Part shown: positions 45,891-54,312 of the stretch, piece by piece
How the letters are laid out: every line of letters begins with the position of its first letter
How positions within the stretch are numbered: position 1 is the stretch's first letter
Made by a program: the position numbers and the translations under genes
Assembly: GCF_003627075.1 (NCBI RefSeq)
Contig: NZ_CP032630.1
Location: 1,922,001 to 1,986,000 of the forward strand
Origin: Protaetiibacter intestinalis
Lineage (GTDB): Bacteria; Actinomycetota; Actinomycetes; Actinomycetales; Microbacteriaceae
Reading direction: 5' to 3'
DNA: 64,000 nucleotides
Notes under the pieces: model-generated
What the model saw: the letters and a program-made list of their open reading frames with translations, nothing else
What the model was told of the DNA's origin: nothing
Database searches by the model: none

Positions 45891-47233
45891 CGGCGACGGT
45901 ACCCGGACACACCGCCGAGGCGCGCCTGCGCTCGTCGGCGCCGTGGCGCAACTGGGGGCGCACCGAGGCCTCGCGGCCCGCGTTCCGCGCCTCGCCCGCG
46001 AGCGTCGACGAGGTGCAGGCGGTCGTGCGCGCGGCGCGCGAGCGCGGCCTGCCGCTCAAGGTCGTCGGGGCGGGGCACAGCTTCACCGCGATCGCGGCGA
46101 CCGACGGCATCCTCGTCGACCTCGACCAGCTGCAGGGCGTGCGCGGCGTCGACCGCGAGACGGGGCGTGTCACCCTCGCGGCCGGCACGCGCCTGCACCA
46201 GCTGCCCGAGCTGCTCGCACCGTACGGCCTCGCGCTGCAGAACATGGGCGACATCGACCGCCAGTCGATCGCCGGCGCCACCTCGACCGGCACCCACGGC
46301 ACGGGTCTGCGCTTCGGCGGCCTCGCGACGACCATCACGGGCGCTCTGCTCGTGACCGGCGACGGATCGCTGCTGCGCGTCACCGAGGACGAGAACGCCG
46401 AGCTGCTGCCCGCCGTGCGCCTCGGCCTCGGCGCCCTCGGCGTGCTCGTCGAGCTCGAGATCCAGTGCGTGCCCGCCTACCTGCTGCACGCGGTCGAGCA
46501 CCCGGAGGACTTCGAGGTGATCGACGAGTTCCGCGACCGCGTCGAGGCGGCCGACCACTTCGAGCTGTACTGGTGGCCGCACACCGACCGCGTCATGACG
46601 AAGACCAACACCCGCCTCCCCGTGGAGTCCGGTCGCAAGCCCGTGGGGCCCGTCGCGAACTGGGTCGAGGAGCGGCTCATGTCGAACGGCGCCCTCGCGG
46701 TCATGTGCAACGTCGGCCGCGTCGCCCCCGCCGCGACGCCCGCCATCAACCGCCTCGCCACGAAGGTGTACGGCGACCGCGAGTACACCGACCACTCCTA
46801 CGAGGTGTTCACCGCCCCGCGCAACGTGCGCTTCCGCGAGATGGAGTACGCGCTGCCGCTCGACGAGGTGCCGGCGGCGCTGCACGAGCTGCGGGCGATG
46901 ATCGACGCATCCGGATGGCGCATCGGCTTCCCCGTGGAGGTGCGGGCCGCGGCGGCGGACGAGAACTGGATGTCGACCGCGCACGGACGCGAGTCGGGCT
47001 ACATCGCCGTGCACCGCTACGTGAAGGACGACCCGACCGAGTACTTCCGGGCCGCGCAGGAGATCTTCCTGGCGCACGGCGGACGCCCGCACTGGGGCAA
47101 GATGCACACCCTCGACCACGAGGTCTTCGCCGAGCGCTACCCGAGGTTCGGCGACTTCCTCGCGGTGCGCAACCGCCTCGACCCCGACCGCGTGTTCCAG
47201 AACCCGTACCTGGAGCGCGTCCTCGGTCGCTAG
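45887..47233 (+). CDS. Aldonolactone oxidase-like FAD enzyme (D-arabinono-1,4-lactone oxidase family)
   Basis: A 448-residue flavoprotein of the vanillyl-alcohol-oxidase superfamily. The FAD domain starts with a WRNWGR block, carries H64 in VVGAGHSFT, where related oxidases attach FAD covalently, and continues with AGATSTGTHGTG. The C-terminal substrate domain ends with the hallmark HWGK (H402-K405) and PDRVFQNPYL. Family members oxidise sugar lactones or alditols with oxygen or an electron acceptor. There is no signal peptide. It is the last gene of the TetR operon, coupled to the PLP enzyme by GTGA, and a palindromic repeat follows. Confidence 0.88.
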   Translation: MTATVPGHTAEARLRSSAPWRNWGRTEASRPAFRASPASVDEVQAVVRAARERGLPLKVVGAGHSFTAIAATDGILVDLDQLQGVRGVDRETGRVTLAAGTRLHQLPELLAPYGLALQNMGDIDRQSIAGATSTGTHGTGLRFGGLATTITGALLVTGDGSLLRVTEDENAELLPAVRLGLGALGVLVELEIQCVPAYLLHAVEHPEDFEVIDEFRDRVEAADHFELYWWPHTDRVMTKTNTRLPVESGRKPVGPVANWVEERLMSNGALAVMCNVGRVAPAATPAINRLATKVYGDREYTDHSYEVFTAPRNVRFREMEYALPLDEVPAALHELRAMIDASGWRIGFPVEVRAAAADENWMSTAHGRESGYIAVHRYVKDDPTEYFRAAQEIFLAHGGRPHWGKMHTLDHEVFAERYPRFGDFLAVRNRLDPDRVFQNPYLERVLGR

Positions 47234-47286
47234 CGCTGCGGCCCCCTTTCCCGCTGGGTGAGGCCCCGAGTGCCCACGTCTGCATG

Positions 47287-47323
47287 GGTTTCGATACGCC
47301 CGCTGCGCGGGCTACTCAACCAG
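47287..47323. repeat. GTTTCGATAC...ACTCAACCAG palindromic repeat, copy B
   Basis: GGTTTCGATACGCC, an inner GC hairpin (CCCGC-TG-CGCGGG) and CTACTCAACCAG, 28 bp before the stop of a converging ABC permease gene. Same layout as copies A and C. Confidence 0.8.
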
Positions 47324-47350
47324 CAGGGAGGGGCCGCTGCGGCGGCGGCC

Positions 47351-48085
47351 TCACGGCGTGCGGCGGCGCAGGGTGAGGGCCGCGAGCACGAGCGCGCCGA
47401 GCGCGAAGGCGCCCACCACAAGCAGGTCGGCGAGCACATCGCCCGTGGCATCCGCATCCGTCGACACGAGGTTCAGCGCGTCGATCGAGTACGACAGCGG
47501 CAGCCAGTCGGAGACCGCCTGCAGCACGTCCGGCATGTTCTCGCGCGGCAGCAGGATGCCGCCGAGCAGGATCTGCGGCGCCACGATCACGGGCATGAAC
47601 TGCACCACCTGGAACTCGGTGGTCGCGAAGGCGCTCGCGAGCAGGCCGAGCATCGTGCCGACGAGGCCGTTCGCGATGGCGACCGCGCCGAGCAGCCACA
47701 CCTCGCCCTCGACCTCGAGTCCGCACACCCACACGGCCCACGCCGCCGCGACGACGGCCTGCAGGGTCGCGAGCAGGCCGAACGCGATCGCGTAGCCGCC
47801 GATGAAGTCGCCCTTGCCGAGCGGCATCACGAGCAGCCGCTCGAGGGTGCCGCTGCGTCGTTCGCGCAGGGTGGTGATGCTCGTGATGAGGAACATGACG
47901 ATGAACGGGAACACCCCCAGCATGGCCGGCCCGACCTGGGCGAACACGGGGGTGTCGTCGAAGATCCAGGCGAGCAGGCCGATGAGCAGCGCCGGCACGA
48001 CGAGCAGCATCCCGATCGTGCGCGGGTCGTGACGCACCTGGGTGAGCACCCGGCCCGCCGTGGCGAGCGTGAGGCGCGGGGTCAT
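47351..48085 (-). CDS. ABC-2 type exporter permease (TetR-controlled)
   Basis: A 244-residue membrane subunit with six hydrophobic segments. The family block ITTLRERRSGTLERLLVMP between segments 2 and 3 and the LLGGILLPRENMP region near the fifth segment are typical of DrrB-like drug or lipid exporters. The ATG overlaps the ATPase stop by four bases. It is the last gene of a tetR - ATPase - permease operon. Confidence 0.88.
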   Translation of the reverse strand: MTPRLTLATAGRVLTQVRHDPRTIGMLLVVPALLIGLLAWIFDDTPVFAQVGPAMLGVFPFIVMFLITSITTLRERRSGTLERLLVMPLGKGDFIGGYAIAFGLLATLQAVVAAAWAVWVCGLEVEGEVWLLGAVAIANGLVGTMLGLLASAFATTEFQVVQFMPVIVAPQILLGGILLPRENMPDVLQAVSDWLPLSYSIDALNLVSTDADATGDVLADLLVVGAFALGALVLAALTLRRRTP

Positions 48086-48813
48086 GCCGCCACCTCGCCC
48101 TCGCGCTCGAGGATGCGCAGGAACGCCTCGTCGTGGTCGGATGCGCTGGTCGCGGCGAGCAGACCCGCGGGGGTGTCGTCGGCCACGAGTCGGCCGTCGC
48201 GCAGCAGCAGCAGGCGGTCGCAGCGGCGCGCCTCGTCCATGACGTGGCTCGAGACGAGCAGGGTGACGCCGCCCGCGGCGAGGCGCGCGAACAGTCCCCA
48301 CAGCTCCTGCCGCAGCAGCGGGTCGAGGCCCACCGTCGGCTCGTCGAGCACGAGCAGTTCGGGCGTGCCGAGCAGGGCGATGCCGAGCGAGACCCGGCTG
48401 CGCTGGCCTCCCGACAGTCGCGAGGCCAGTTGGCGTCGCACCGAACCGAGCCCGACCTCCTCGACGACCCGGTCGAGGTCGCTCGCGGGCGCCCCGAGCA
48501 CGCGCCGGAAGTAGTCGAGGTTCTGCTCGACGGTGAGGTCGTCGTAGACGGCGGCCGACTGCGCCATGTAGCCGATGCGGTTGCGCAGCGCCCGGTGCCC
48601 CGCGGGCAGCCCGAACACCTCCACGGTTCCGGATGCCGTGCGCTGCGCGCCGATGAGCGCGCGCATGAGGGTGGTCTTGCCGGACCCGCTCGGCCCGAGC
48701 AGCCCCACCACCTGACCGACGGGCACGTGCACGTCGAGGCCGTGCAGCACCTCGGTGCGCCCGCGGCGCACGACGAGGCCGGTCGCGTGGACCGCATCCG
48801 AATAATTCACCAT
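48082..48813 (-). CDS. ABC exporter ATP-binding protein (TetR-controlled)
   Basis: A 243-residue ATPase of the DrrA type. Walker A GPSGSGKTT, signature LSGGQRSRVSLG, Walker B LLVLDEPTVGLDP and H-loop in VSSHVMDEA are present. Its start codon lies inside a 28-bp AT-rich palindrome at 48800-48827 that also covers the end of the upstream tetR gene, implying direct repression at this point. A multidrug or antimicrobial exporter role is likely by family, with the substrate unknown. Confidence 0.9.
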   Translation of the reverse strand: MVNYSDAVHATGLVVRRGRTEVLHGLDVHVPVGQVVGLLGPSGSGKTTLMRALIGAQRTASGTVEVFGLPAGHRALRNRIGYMAQSAAVYDDLTVEQNLDYFRRVLGAPASDLDRVVEEVGLGSVRRQLASRLSGGQRSRVSLGIALLGTPELLVLDEPTVGLDPLLRQELWGLFARLAAGGVTLLVSSHVMDEARRCDRLLLLRDGRLVADDTPAGLLAATSASDHDEAFLRILEREGEVAA

Positions 48814-48827
48814 GTGATGAATTATTC
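48800..48827. promoter_or_regulatory. AT-rich TetR-type operator across the ATPase start codon
   Basis: GAATAATTCA (48800-48809) and TGAATTATTC (48818-48827) are perfect inverted arms around an 8-bp centre. The palindrome covers the tetR stop codon (48822-48824) and the ATG of the ATPase gene (48811-48813). In DNA this GC-rich, a 20-bp AT-rich symmetrical site stands out strongly. It is the obvious binding site for the TetR protein encoded immediately upstream. Confidence 0.75.
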
Positions 48828-49454
48828 GCCCGTCGCCTCCGGTGTGTCAACGGATCCATAGCCGAGCAGGTGCCACTGGACGACCGGCCCGATGCGCCGC
48901 ACCACCTCGTCGAGCGGCGCCGAGGCGAGCGGCTCCACGCGGATGCCGTAGCGCACCGCGATGAGCCCCACGATCTGGGTCGCGGCGAGCGTCGCGCGGA
49001 GCTCCGCATCCGGCACCTCGAGCGCCGAGGCCACCCGGTGCAGCACCTCCCGGACGAGGAACTGCCGCAGCGCCGCCCCCGCGAAGTCGTGGCCGAGCGC
49101 CGTGCGCAGCAGCTGACGCACCCGAGCCGCGGCCGCGGGCGTCGAGAGCGCCTCCAGAATGCCGCGGACGATCGTCGCACCCACCTGCTCGCGCGGCCCG
49201 GCGAGGGCGAGCGCGACGAGCTGCGGGGGCCGCAGCGGCGCCTCGAACGACTCCATGAAGAGCTGCGACTTGTCGTCGAAGTAGTGGTGCACGAGCGCCG
49301 GATCCACCTTCGCCCGCCGGGCGATCGCCCGCAGCGAGGTGTCGTCGTAGCCGTTCGCGAGGAACTCGGCGGTCGCGGCCCTCAGGATCGCGCCGCGCGC
49401 ATCCGTCGCCCCCTTGCGGGGACGACCTCGCCGCGTCGTCTGCGCCTCGCCCAC
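48822..49454 (-). CDS. TetR-family regulator of the ABC exporter
   Basis: A 210-residue repressor. The basic start (RRGRPRKGATDARGAIL) leads into the helix-turn-helix (TSLRAIARRAKVDPALVHHYF, about residues 38-58), followed by a helical ligand domain. GTG at 49454 follows TAGGCT (49461-49466 complement) with a 6-nt gap, so the operon starts with a leaderless mRNA. It precedes the ATPase gene directly, and the operator lies at the junction rather than at its own promoter. Confidence 0.9.
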   Translation of the reverse strand: MGEAQTTRRGRPRKGATDARGAILRAATAEFLANGYDDTSLRAIARRAKVDPALVHHYFDDKSQLFMESFEAPLRPPQLVALALAGPREQVGATIVRGILEALSTPAAAARVRQLLRTALGHDFAGAALRQFLVREVLHRVASALEVPDAELRATLAATQIVGLIAVRYGIRVEPLASAPLDEVVRRIGPVVQWHLLGYGSVDTPEATGE

Positions 49455-49547
49455 GCTCGCAGCCTATGACCCGGCCGGGAGAACCCCCCACACGCCCCAA
49501 GCGAACTCACGGCCGGGGCCATGTACCCCGCCCCTAAGATGCGAGGT

Positions 49548-50120
49548 ATGGATCCCATCGCCCTCGTCATCATCGGCATCGTCGTTCTGCTCGTCGTCAT
49601 CGTCGTGATCTACCTCTGGTCCACCTACAACGGGCTCGTCAAGCTCAACGTGCGGGTCGACGAGGCGTGGAGCGATATCACGGTGCAGCTCAAGCGCCGG
49701 GCCGACCTGATCCCGAACCTCATCGAGTCGGTCAAGGGCTACGCCGCCCACGAGCGTGGCGTGTTCGAGGAGGTCACGAAGGCCCGCGCCGAGACGCTCA
49801 GCGCGCAGGGGCCCGCCGAGGCATCCGCCGCCGAGAACCACCTGCAGTCGGCGCTCAAGTCGATCTTCGCTGTCGCCGAGGCGTACCCGCAGCTGCAGGC
49901 CAACCAGAACTTCCTGCAGCTGCAGGGCGAGCTCGTCGACACCGAGGACAAGATCCAGGCCTCGCGTCGCTTCTACAACGGCGGCGTCCGCGAGCTGAAC
50001 ACGAAGATCAAGATCTTCCCCAACACGCTGTTCGTGCGCGGCCTCGGCTTCACCGAGCGCGAGTTCTTCGAGGTGGCGGAGCCCTCCGCCATCGCGGAGC
50101 CCCCGCGCGTGCAGTTCTGA
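49548..50120 (+). CDS. LemA family protein
   Basis: A 190-residue membrane-anchored helical protein: an N-terminal membrane segment (residues 5-25), YNGLVKLNVRVDEAWSDI, then the family block KRRADLIPNLIESVKGYA and a long helical bundle. Function unclear; LemA genes are typically beside a TPM or M48 protease gene, as here with the HtpX-like gene downstream. TAAGAT (49535-49540) seven bases before the ATG suggests a leaderless start; an ATG nine codons earlier lies upstream of that box. Confidence 0.92.
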   Translation: MDPIALVIIGIVVLLVVIVVIYLWSTYNGLVKLNVRVDEAWSDITVQLKRRADLIPNLIESVKGYAAHERGVFEEVTKARAETLSAQGPAEASAAENHLQSALKSIFAVAEAYPQLQANQNFLQLQGELVDTEDKIQASRRFYNGGVRELNTKIKIFPNTLFVRGLGFTEREFFEVAEPSAIAEPPRVQF

Positions 50121-50127
50121 CACCCCG

Positions 50128-50162
50128 CTGGTTGAGTAGCCGCGAAGCGGCGTATCGAAACC
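50128..50162. repeat. GTTTCGATAC...ACTCAACCAG palindromic repeat, copy C (inverted)
   Basis: CTGGTTGAGTAGCCGC-GAA-GCGGCGTATCGAAACC read on the plus strand in two arms, the reverse complement of copies A and B. It lies eight bases after the lemA stop and 30 bp before the protease gene on the same strand, so it sits inside a probable operon rather than at its end. Confidence 0.8.
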
Positions 50163-50192
50163 CCCGCAACCGACCCCTGAGAATCCGCATCC

Positions 50193-51083
50193 ATGTACTC
50201 CGCGATCGCGAAGAACAAGCGCAACACCGTCCTGATCATCGCCCTGTTCATCATCATCATCGGCGCGCTCGGGGCACTGACCGCCTGGATCACCGACAAC
50301 TGGTGGATCGCGGGCATCACGTTCGCGGTGGCGGTCGGCTACGCGATCATCCAGTACTTCGCGGCCACGAGTGAGACGCTCGCCCTCTCGGGTGCCGTCG
50401 AGATCCAGAAGCAGGACAACCCGCGGCTGTACCGGATCGTCGAGAACCTCGCCATCACCGAGGGGCTCCCGATGCCGAAGGTGTACGTGATCGACGACGC
50501 GGCGCCGAACGCCTTCGCGACCGGTCGCGACCCGGAGCACGCGGTCGTCGCGGCGACCACGGGCCTGCTGCAGATCATGGACGACGCGGAGCTCGAGGGC
50601 GTCATGGCGCACGAGCTGGGGCACGTGAAGAACTACGACATCCGCGTCTCGCTGATCGTCTTCGGACTCGTGGTGGCGATCGGCCTGCTCGCCGACATCG
50701 CCCTCAGGATCACGATCTTCGGCGGCCGCGGGCGCAACAACAACGCCGGTGGGCCGGCCGCGCTCGTGTTCCTCGTGATCGGGCTGGTCGCGGCGATCGT
50801 CGCCCCGCTCATCGCGGCGGTCGTGCAGGCGGCGGTGTCGCGTCAGCGCGAGTACCTGGCGGATGCGACGGGTGCGCTCACGACGCGGCATCCGGAGGCG
50901 CTCGCCCGGGCGCTCGAGAAGCTCAAGGTGTACGGCCGGCCGGTCGCCCGCAGCAACACCTCGATGTCGCACCTGTGGATCTCCGACCCCAACAAGCCGG
51001 GCTTCATGCAGCGTCTCTTCGCGACGCATCCGCCGCTCGACGACCGCATCGCGCGGCTGCGCGACAACGCCACCCGCTTCTGA
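50193..51083 (+). CDS. htpX: HtpX-like M48 membrane metalloprotease
   Basis: A 296-residue zinc protease with four membrane segments (about 12-32, 38-56, 153-172, 190-215). The zinc motif HELGH is at 140-144 and the third ligand E220 in RQREYLADA. It would degrade misfolded membrane proteins, facing the cytoplasm. A family-typical C-terminal block (FATHPPLDDRIARL) is present. It follows lemA at a distance of 72 bp, a conserved pairing, with a palindromic repeat between them. Confidence 0.93.
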   Translation: MYSAIAKNKRNTVLIIALFIIIIGALGALTAWITDNWWIAGITFAVAVGYAIIQYFAATSETLALSGAVEIQKQDNPRLYRIVENLAITEGLPMPKVYVIDDAAPNAFATGRDPEHAVVAATTGLLQIMDDAELEGVMAHELGHVKNYDIRVSLIVFGLVVAIGLLADIALRITIFGGRGRNNNAGGPAALVFLVIGLVAAIVAPLIAAVVQAAVSRQREYLADATGALTTRHPEALARALEKLKVYGRPVARSNTSMSHLWISDPNKPGFMQRLFATHPPLDDRIARLRDNATRF

Positions 51084-51086
51084 CCG

Positions 51087-52301
51087 TCAACCCGCGTCGA
51101 GGAGCGGCACACCCGCCTCGGCGGCCACCGCGCGGGCGAGGTCGCCGCGGTCGACGACCTCGAGCGCGTCGAGCCCCTGCCACGCCGCGAGCTCCCGCAG
51201 CGCCGGCACGATGCGCTCGGCCACGGCATCCGCGACGCCCTCCTCGCGCCAGGCCGACTGCACGCGCAGCACCCCGCGCTTGCGGTCGTTCTTGAGGTCG
51301 ATGCGGCCGACGAGCGCCTCGTCGAGGAGCACCGGCAGCGTGTAGTAGCCGTACACGCGCTTCGGCGCGGGCGTGTAGATCTCGATGCGGTAGTGGAAGC
51401 CGAACAGGCGCAGCGCCCGCTCGCGCTCCCACACCACGGGGTCGAACGGCGACAGCAGCGCGGTGGCCTCGACACGTCGCGGGATGCGTGCGTCGCGGTG
51501 CAGGTAGGCCTGCTTCTTCCAGCCCGGAACGGTCACCGGTCGCACGACGCCCTCGTCGACGAGCCGAGCGAGCGCGGGCTTCGCGTCGACCGTCTTGAGC
51601 CGGTAGTAGTCGGCCAGGTCGGAGAGGGTGCCGATGCCGTGGGCGCGGGCGGAGCGCTCGACGAGCCGGTGAACGGCCTCCGCGCGGGGGATCTCGCGCT
51701 CCCAGAGGCCCGGCGGCATCACCTGCTCGGGCAGCGCGTAGGTGCGCTCGAAGTTGGTGCGCCCGGCGGAGACGACCTCGCCCACCCGGAACATGCGCTC
51801 GAGGCCGCGCTTGACCTCGTCCCACTCCCACCAGCTGCCCCGGCGCGGGGCGGCGGCGTCGCGCTCGATCTTCGAGGCGGGCAGCGGCCCCTTCTCGGCG
51901 AGCTCGGCGCGCAGCCAGGCGATCGTGTCGGCGTGCGCCTTCAGCCACGGGTCGCCCTGGTCGGCGAAGTACGCGCGGTAGTCCTCCATGCGGAAGCGGA
52001 ACAGCGGCCAGTCCTCGAGCGGGATGAGCGCCGCCTCGTGCGCCCAGTACTCGCGGTAGGGCGCCTTCCGCGCGAAGGTCAGCCGGTCGAGCAGCGCCTT
52101 GTCGTACCCGCCGAGGCGCGCGAACACCGGCAGGTAGTGGCTGCGTTCGAGCACGTTGACGGAGTCGAGTTGCAGCAGCCCGAGGCGCTCGAGCGCGAGG
52201 TTCAGCTGCCGCGTGCCGACCGCATCCGGACGCGGCCGCCCGAAGCCCTGCGCGGCGAGCGCGATGCGCCGCGCGGATGCGGGGGAGATGCTGTCGGCCA
52301 C
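51087..52301 (-). CDS. Winged-helix DNA glycosylase, YcaQ/AlkX family
   Basis: A 404-residue protein of the HTH_42 family, whose characterised member YcaQ unhooks DNA interstrand crosslinks. Blocks supporting this are GLLQLDSVNVLERSHY, the catalytic-type QLD motif, YWAHEAALIPLEDWPLF and LLSPFDPVVWERERALRLFGF near the C-terminus. GTG at 52301 is chosen because TAGGGT stands seven bases upstream; longer frames run into a palindromic repeat. It is read in the same direction as the importer operon upstream but has its own promoter. Confidence 0.88.
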   Translation of the reverse strand: MADSISPASARRIALAAQGFGRPRPDAVGTRQLNLALERLGLLQLDSVNVLERSHYLPVFARLGGYDKALLDRLTFARKAPYREYWAHEAALIPLEDWPLFRFRMEDYRAYFADQGDPWLKAHADTIAWLRAELAEKGPLPASKIERDAAAPRRGSWWEWDEVKRGLERMFRVGEVVSAGRTNFERTYALPEQVMPPGLWEREIPRAEAVHRLVERSARAHGIGTLSDLADYYRLKTVDAKPALARLVDEGVVRPVTVPGWKKQAYLHRDARIPRRVEATALLSPFDPVVWERERALRLFGFHYRIEIYTPAPKRVYGYYTLPVLLDEALVGRIDLKNDRKRGVLRVQSAWREEGVADAVAERIVPALRELAAWQGLDALEVVDRGDLARAVAAEAGVPLLDAG

Positions 52302-52317
52302 CCGAGTGACCCTAGCG

Positions 52318-52408
52318 CCTCCACCCGACATCGCTGAGTGGTCGGCTTCTCGCCTCATTTGCCGGGTTTAGGGCCAGAAACCGACCACTCAGCGATGTCG
52401 GGTGGAGG
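52318..52408. repeat. 28-bp perfect inverted repeat upstream of the ycaQ-like gene
   Basis: Arms at 52318-52345 and 52381-52408 (containing CCGACATCGCTGAGTGGTCG) are perfect complements around a 35-nt centre that reads CGCCTCATTTGCCGGG and onward. A diverged second copy with the same centre lies at 63274-63341. It fills the gap between the ATPase stop (52424) and the ycaQ-like promoter and could also terminate the importer transcript. Confidence 0.9.
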
Positions 52409-52423
52409 GATGGGCGGGCGGGC

Positions 52424-53521
52424 TCAGGGGTGCGGACGGACCGAGACGGGCTCGAGGTCGAGCGCGATGCGCACGCGGTCGTCGTACTCGACGCGCTCGG
52501 AGGCCGGATGCTGCACCCGCACGAGGACGCCATCCGTCGTGCGCACGAGGGTGCGGCGGAAGCTGCCGAGGAAGGTGCTCTCCTGCACGACCGCCTCGAC
52601 GCCGCCCGCGGCGACCAGCCGCACGTTCTCGGGGCGCACGAACACCTCGACCTCGCCCGTGGCGGCATCGCCCGCGATCGGCAGCGTCCACTCCCAGACG
52701 CGCACCGTGTCGCCGGCGCCGACGCCCGGCACGAGGCTCGAGAGCCCCACGAACGCCGCCACCCCGGGGGTCGCGGGCGAGAGGTAGAGCTCCTCCGGCG
52801 TGCCGATCTGCTCGATGCGCCCCGCGTTCATGACGGCGATGCGGTCGGAGACGGCGAGCGCCTCCTCCTGGTCGTGCGTCACGAACACCGTCGTGATGCC
52901 GAGGCGCAGCTGGATGCGGCGGATCTCGTCGCGCAGCTGCACGCGCACCTTCGCGTCCAGGGCCGAGAGCGGCTCGTCGAGCAGCAGCACCCGGGGCTCG
53001 GTCACGAGCGCGCGGGCGAGCGCGACGCGCTGCTGCTGCCCGCCCGACAGCTGGTGCGGGAAGCGGTCGGCGAGGTGGTCGAGGCCGACGAGCGCGAGCG
53101 CGTCACCCGCCCGGCGCAACGCCTCGGCCTTCGCGACCTTGCGCCGCAGCAGACCGAACGCCGTGTTGTCGATCACCCGCAGGTGCGGGAAGAGCGAGTA
53201 CGACTGGAACACCATGCCGATGTCGCGCCTGTTGGTGGGCACGCCCGACACGTCGGTGCCGCCGAGCAGCACGGCGCCGCCGTTCGCCTGCTCGAGGCCG
53301 GCGAGCACCCGCAGCGCGGTCGTCTTGCCGCAGCCCGACGGCCCGAGCAGCGACACGAACTCGCCCGGCGCGATGTCGAGGTCGAGCCCGTGCAGCACGC
53401 GGGTCGCGCCGTAGTCCTTCACGATGCCGCGGAACTCGACGCGGGTGCCGCTTCCGGCATCCGCGAGCAGCGAGTTCTCGGAGGTGCGGGGGAGCGCCCG
53501 CACGGGGATGGGCGAGGTCAT
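52424..53521 (-). CDS. ABC importer ATP-binding protein, PotA/FbpC type
   Basis: A 365-residue ATPase. Walker A GPSGCGKTT, Q-loop FQSYSLFPH, signature LSGGQQQRVALA, Walker B LLLDEPLSALD and H-loop VTHDQEEALA, then a TOBE-type domain from about 260. It overlaps the second permease gene by four bases and closes the operon that begins with the binding protein at 56344. This is the third importer of the same broad class in the window. Confidence 0.9.
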   Translation of the reverse strand: MTSPIPVRALPRTSENSLLADAGSGTRVEFRGIVKDYGATRVLHGLDLDIAPGEFVSLLGPSGCGKTTALRVLAGLEQANGGAVLLGGTDVSGVPTNRRDIGMVFQSYSLFPHLRVIDNTAFGLLRRKVAKAEALRRAGDALALVGLDHLADRFPHQLSGGQQQRVALARALVTEPRVLLLDEPLSALDAKVRVQLRDEIRRIQLRLGITTVFVTHDQEEALAVSDRIAVMNAGRIEQIGTPEELYLSPATPGVAAFVGLSSLVPGVGAGDTVRVWEWTLPIAGDAATGEVEVFVRPENVRLVAAGGVEAVVQESTFLGSFRRTLVRTTDGVLVRVQHPASERVEYDDRVRIALDLEPVSVRPHP

Positions 53522-54312
53522 GATCCGGCCTTTCCGGCGCGGGCACGGCCCGCGATCCCGATGACGATGAGCAGCACGAAGGCGAACGCCAGCGCGAGCA
53601 GGGTGAAGACGGCGGCAGCGTAGCCGTCGCTGTTCTTGACGACGACGAGCGCCGTCTGGAAGACCTGGCGGTTCAGCAGCGAGGCGATCGTGAACTCGCC
53701 GAGCACGACCGCGACCGAGATGAGGGATGCCGCGAGCAGGCCGCTGCGCAGGTTCGGCGCGATGACCCGCAGCAGCACCGTGCCCCAGCCGGCGCCGAGC
53801 GCGCGCGCCGCCTCCGAGAGGGTGCGGATGTCGACCGCGTCGATGGAGGCCTGGATCGCCCGGTAGGCGAAGGGCAGCACGGTGATGCCGTAGGCGAAGG
53901 CGAGGGTCCAGGTGCCGGTGCCCAGCATCCGCCCGAGCTGCAGGTAGATGGGGGCGAGGCCCACGACGAGCACGATCGCGGGGATCGAGATCGGCAGCAG
54001 TACGAGGAACTCGAAGCCGGGGCGCAGCCGCGGGAACCGCAGGTGCACGAGCACCATGGTCGGCGCGAGCACGAACAGCACGATCGCGACGGTCAGCACG
54101 GACAGCACGACCGAGTTGCCGAGGCCCGTCCAGATCGGGGCGTAGAGCGCCGCCCGCGCGGGGTCGAACAGCGCGGCCCAGTGCACGGGCGAGAAGCCGT
54201 CGCCGTCGCGGAAGGTGTAGAGCAGCGTCGACCCCATGGGGATGGCGAAGAACGCACCCACGAGGATCCCGATGACCCAGCGGGTCGTGCGCGAGGGGGC
54301 GAGGCGGTTCAT
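53518..54312 (-). CDS. ABC importer permease, PotC-like
   Basis: A 264-residue permease with six membrane segments and the coupling loop SEAARALGAGWGTVL near residue 170. The ATG at 54312 overlaps the stop of the first permease by four bases; the longer open frame beyond lies over other genes. It pairs with the protein encoded at 54309-55217. Confidence 0.9.
   Translation of the reverse strand: MNRLAPSRTTRWVIGILVGAFFAIPMGSTLLYTFRDGDGFSPVHWAALFDPARAALYAPIWTGLGNSVVLSVLTVAIVLFVLAPTMVLVHLRFPRLRPGFEFLVLLPISIPAIVLVVGLAPIYLQLGRMLGTGTWTLAFAYGITVLPFAYRAIQASIDAVDIRTLSEAARALGAGWGTVLLRVIAPNLRSGLLAASLISVAVVLGEFTIASLLNRQVFQTALVVVKNSDGYAAAVFTLLALAFAFVLLIVIGIAGRARAGKAGS

Noticed and set aside
46470-47233. 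Mobile-element insertion suggested by nearby repeats
   Set aside because: No transposase, target duplication or change in base composition accompanies the palindromes near 47.3 and 50.1 kb.
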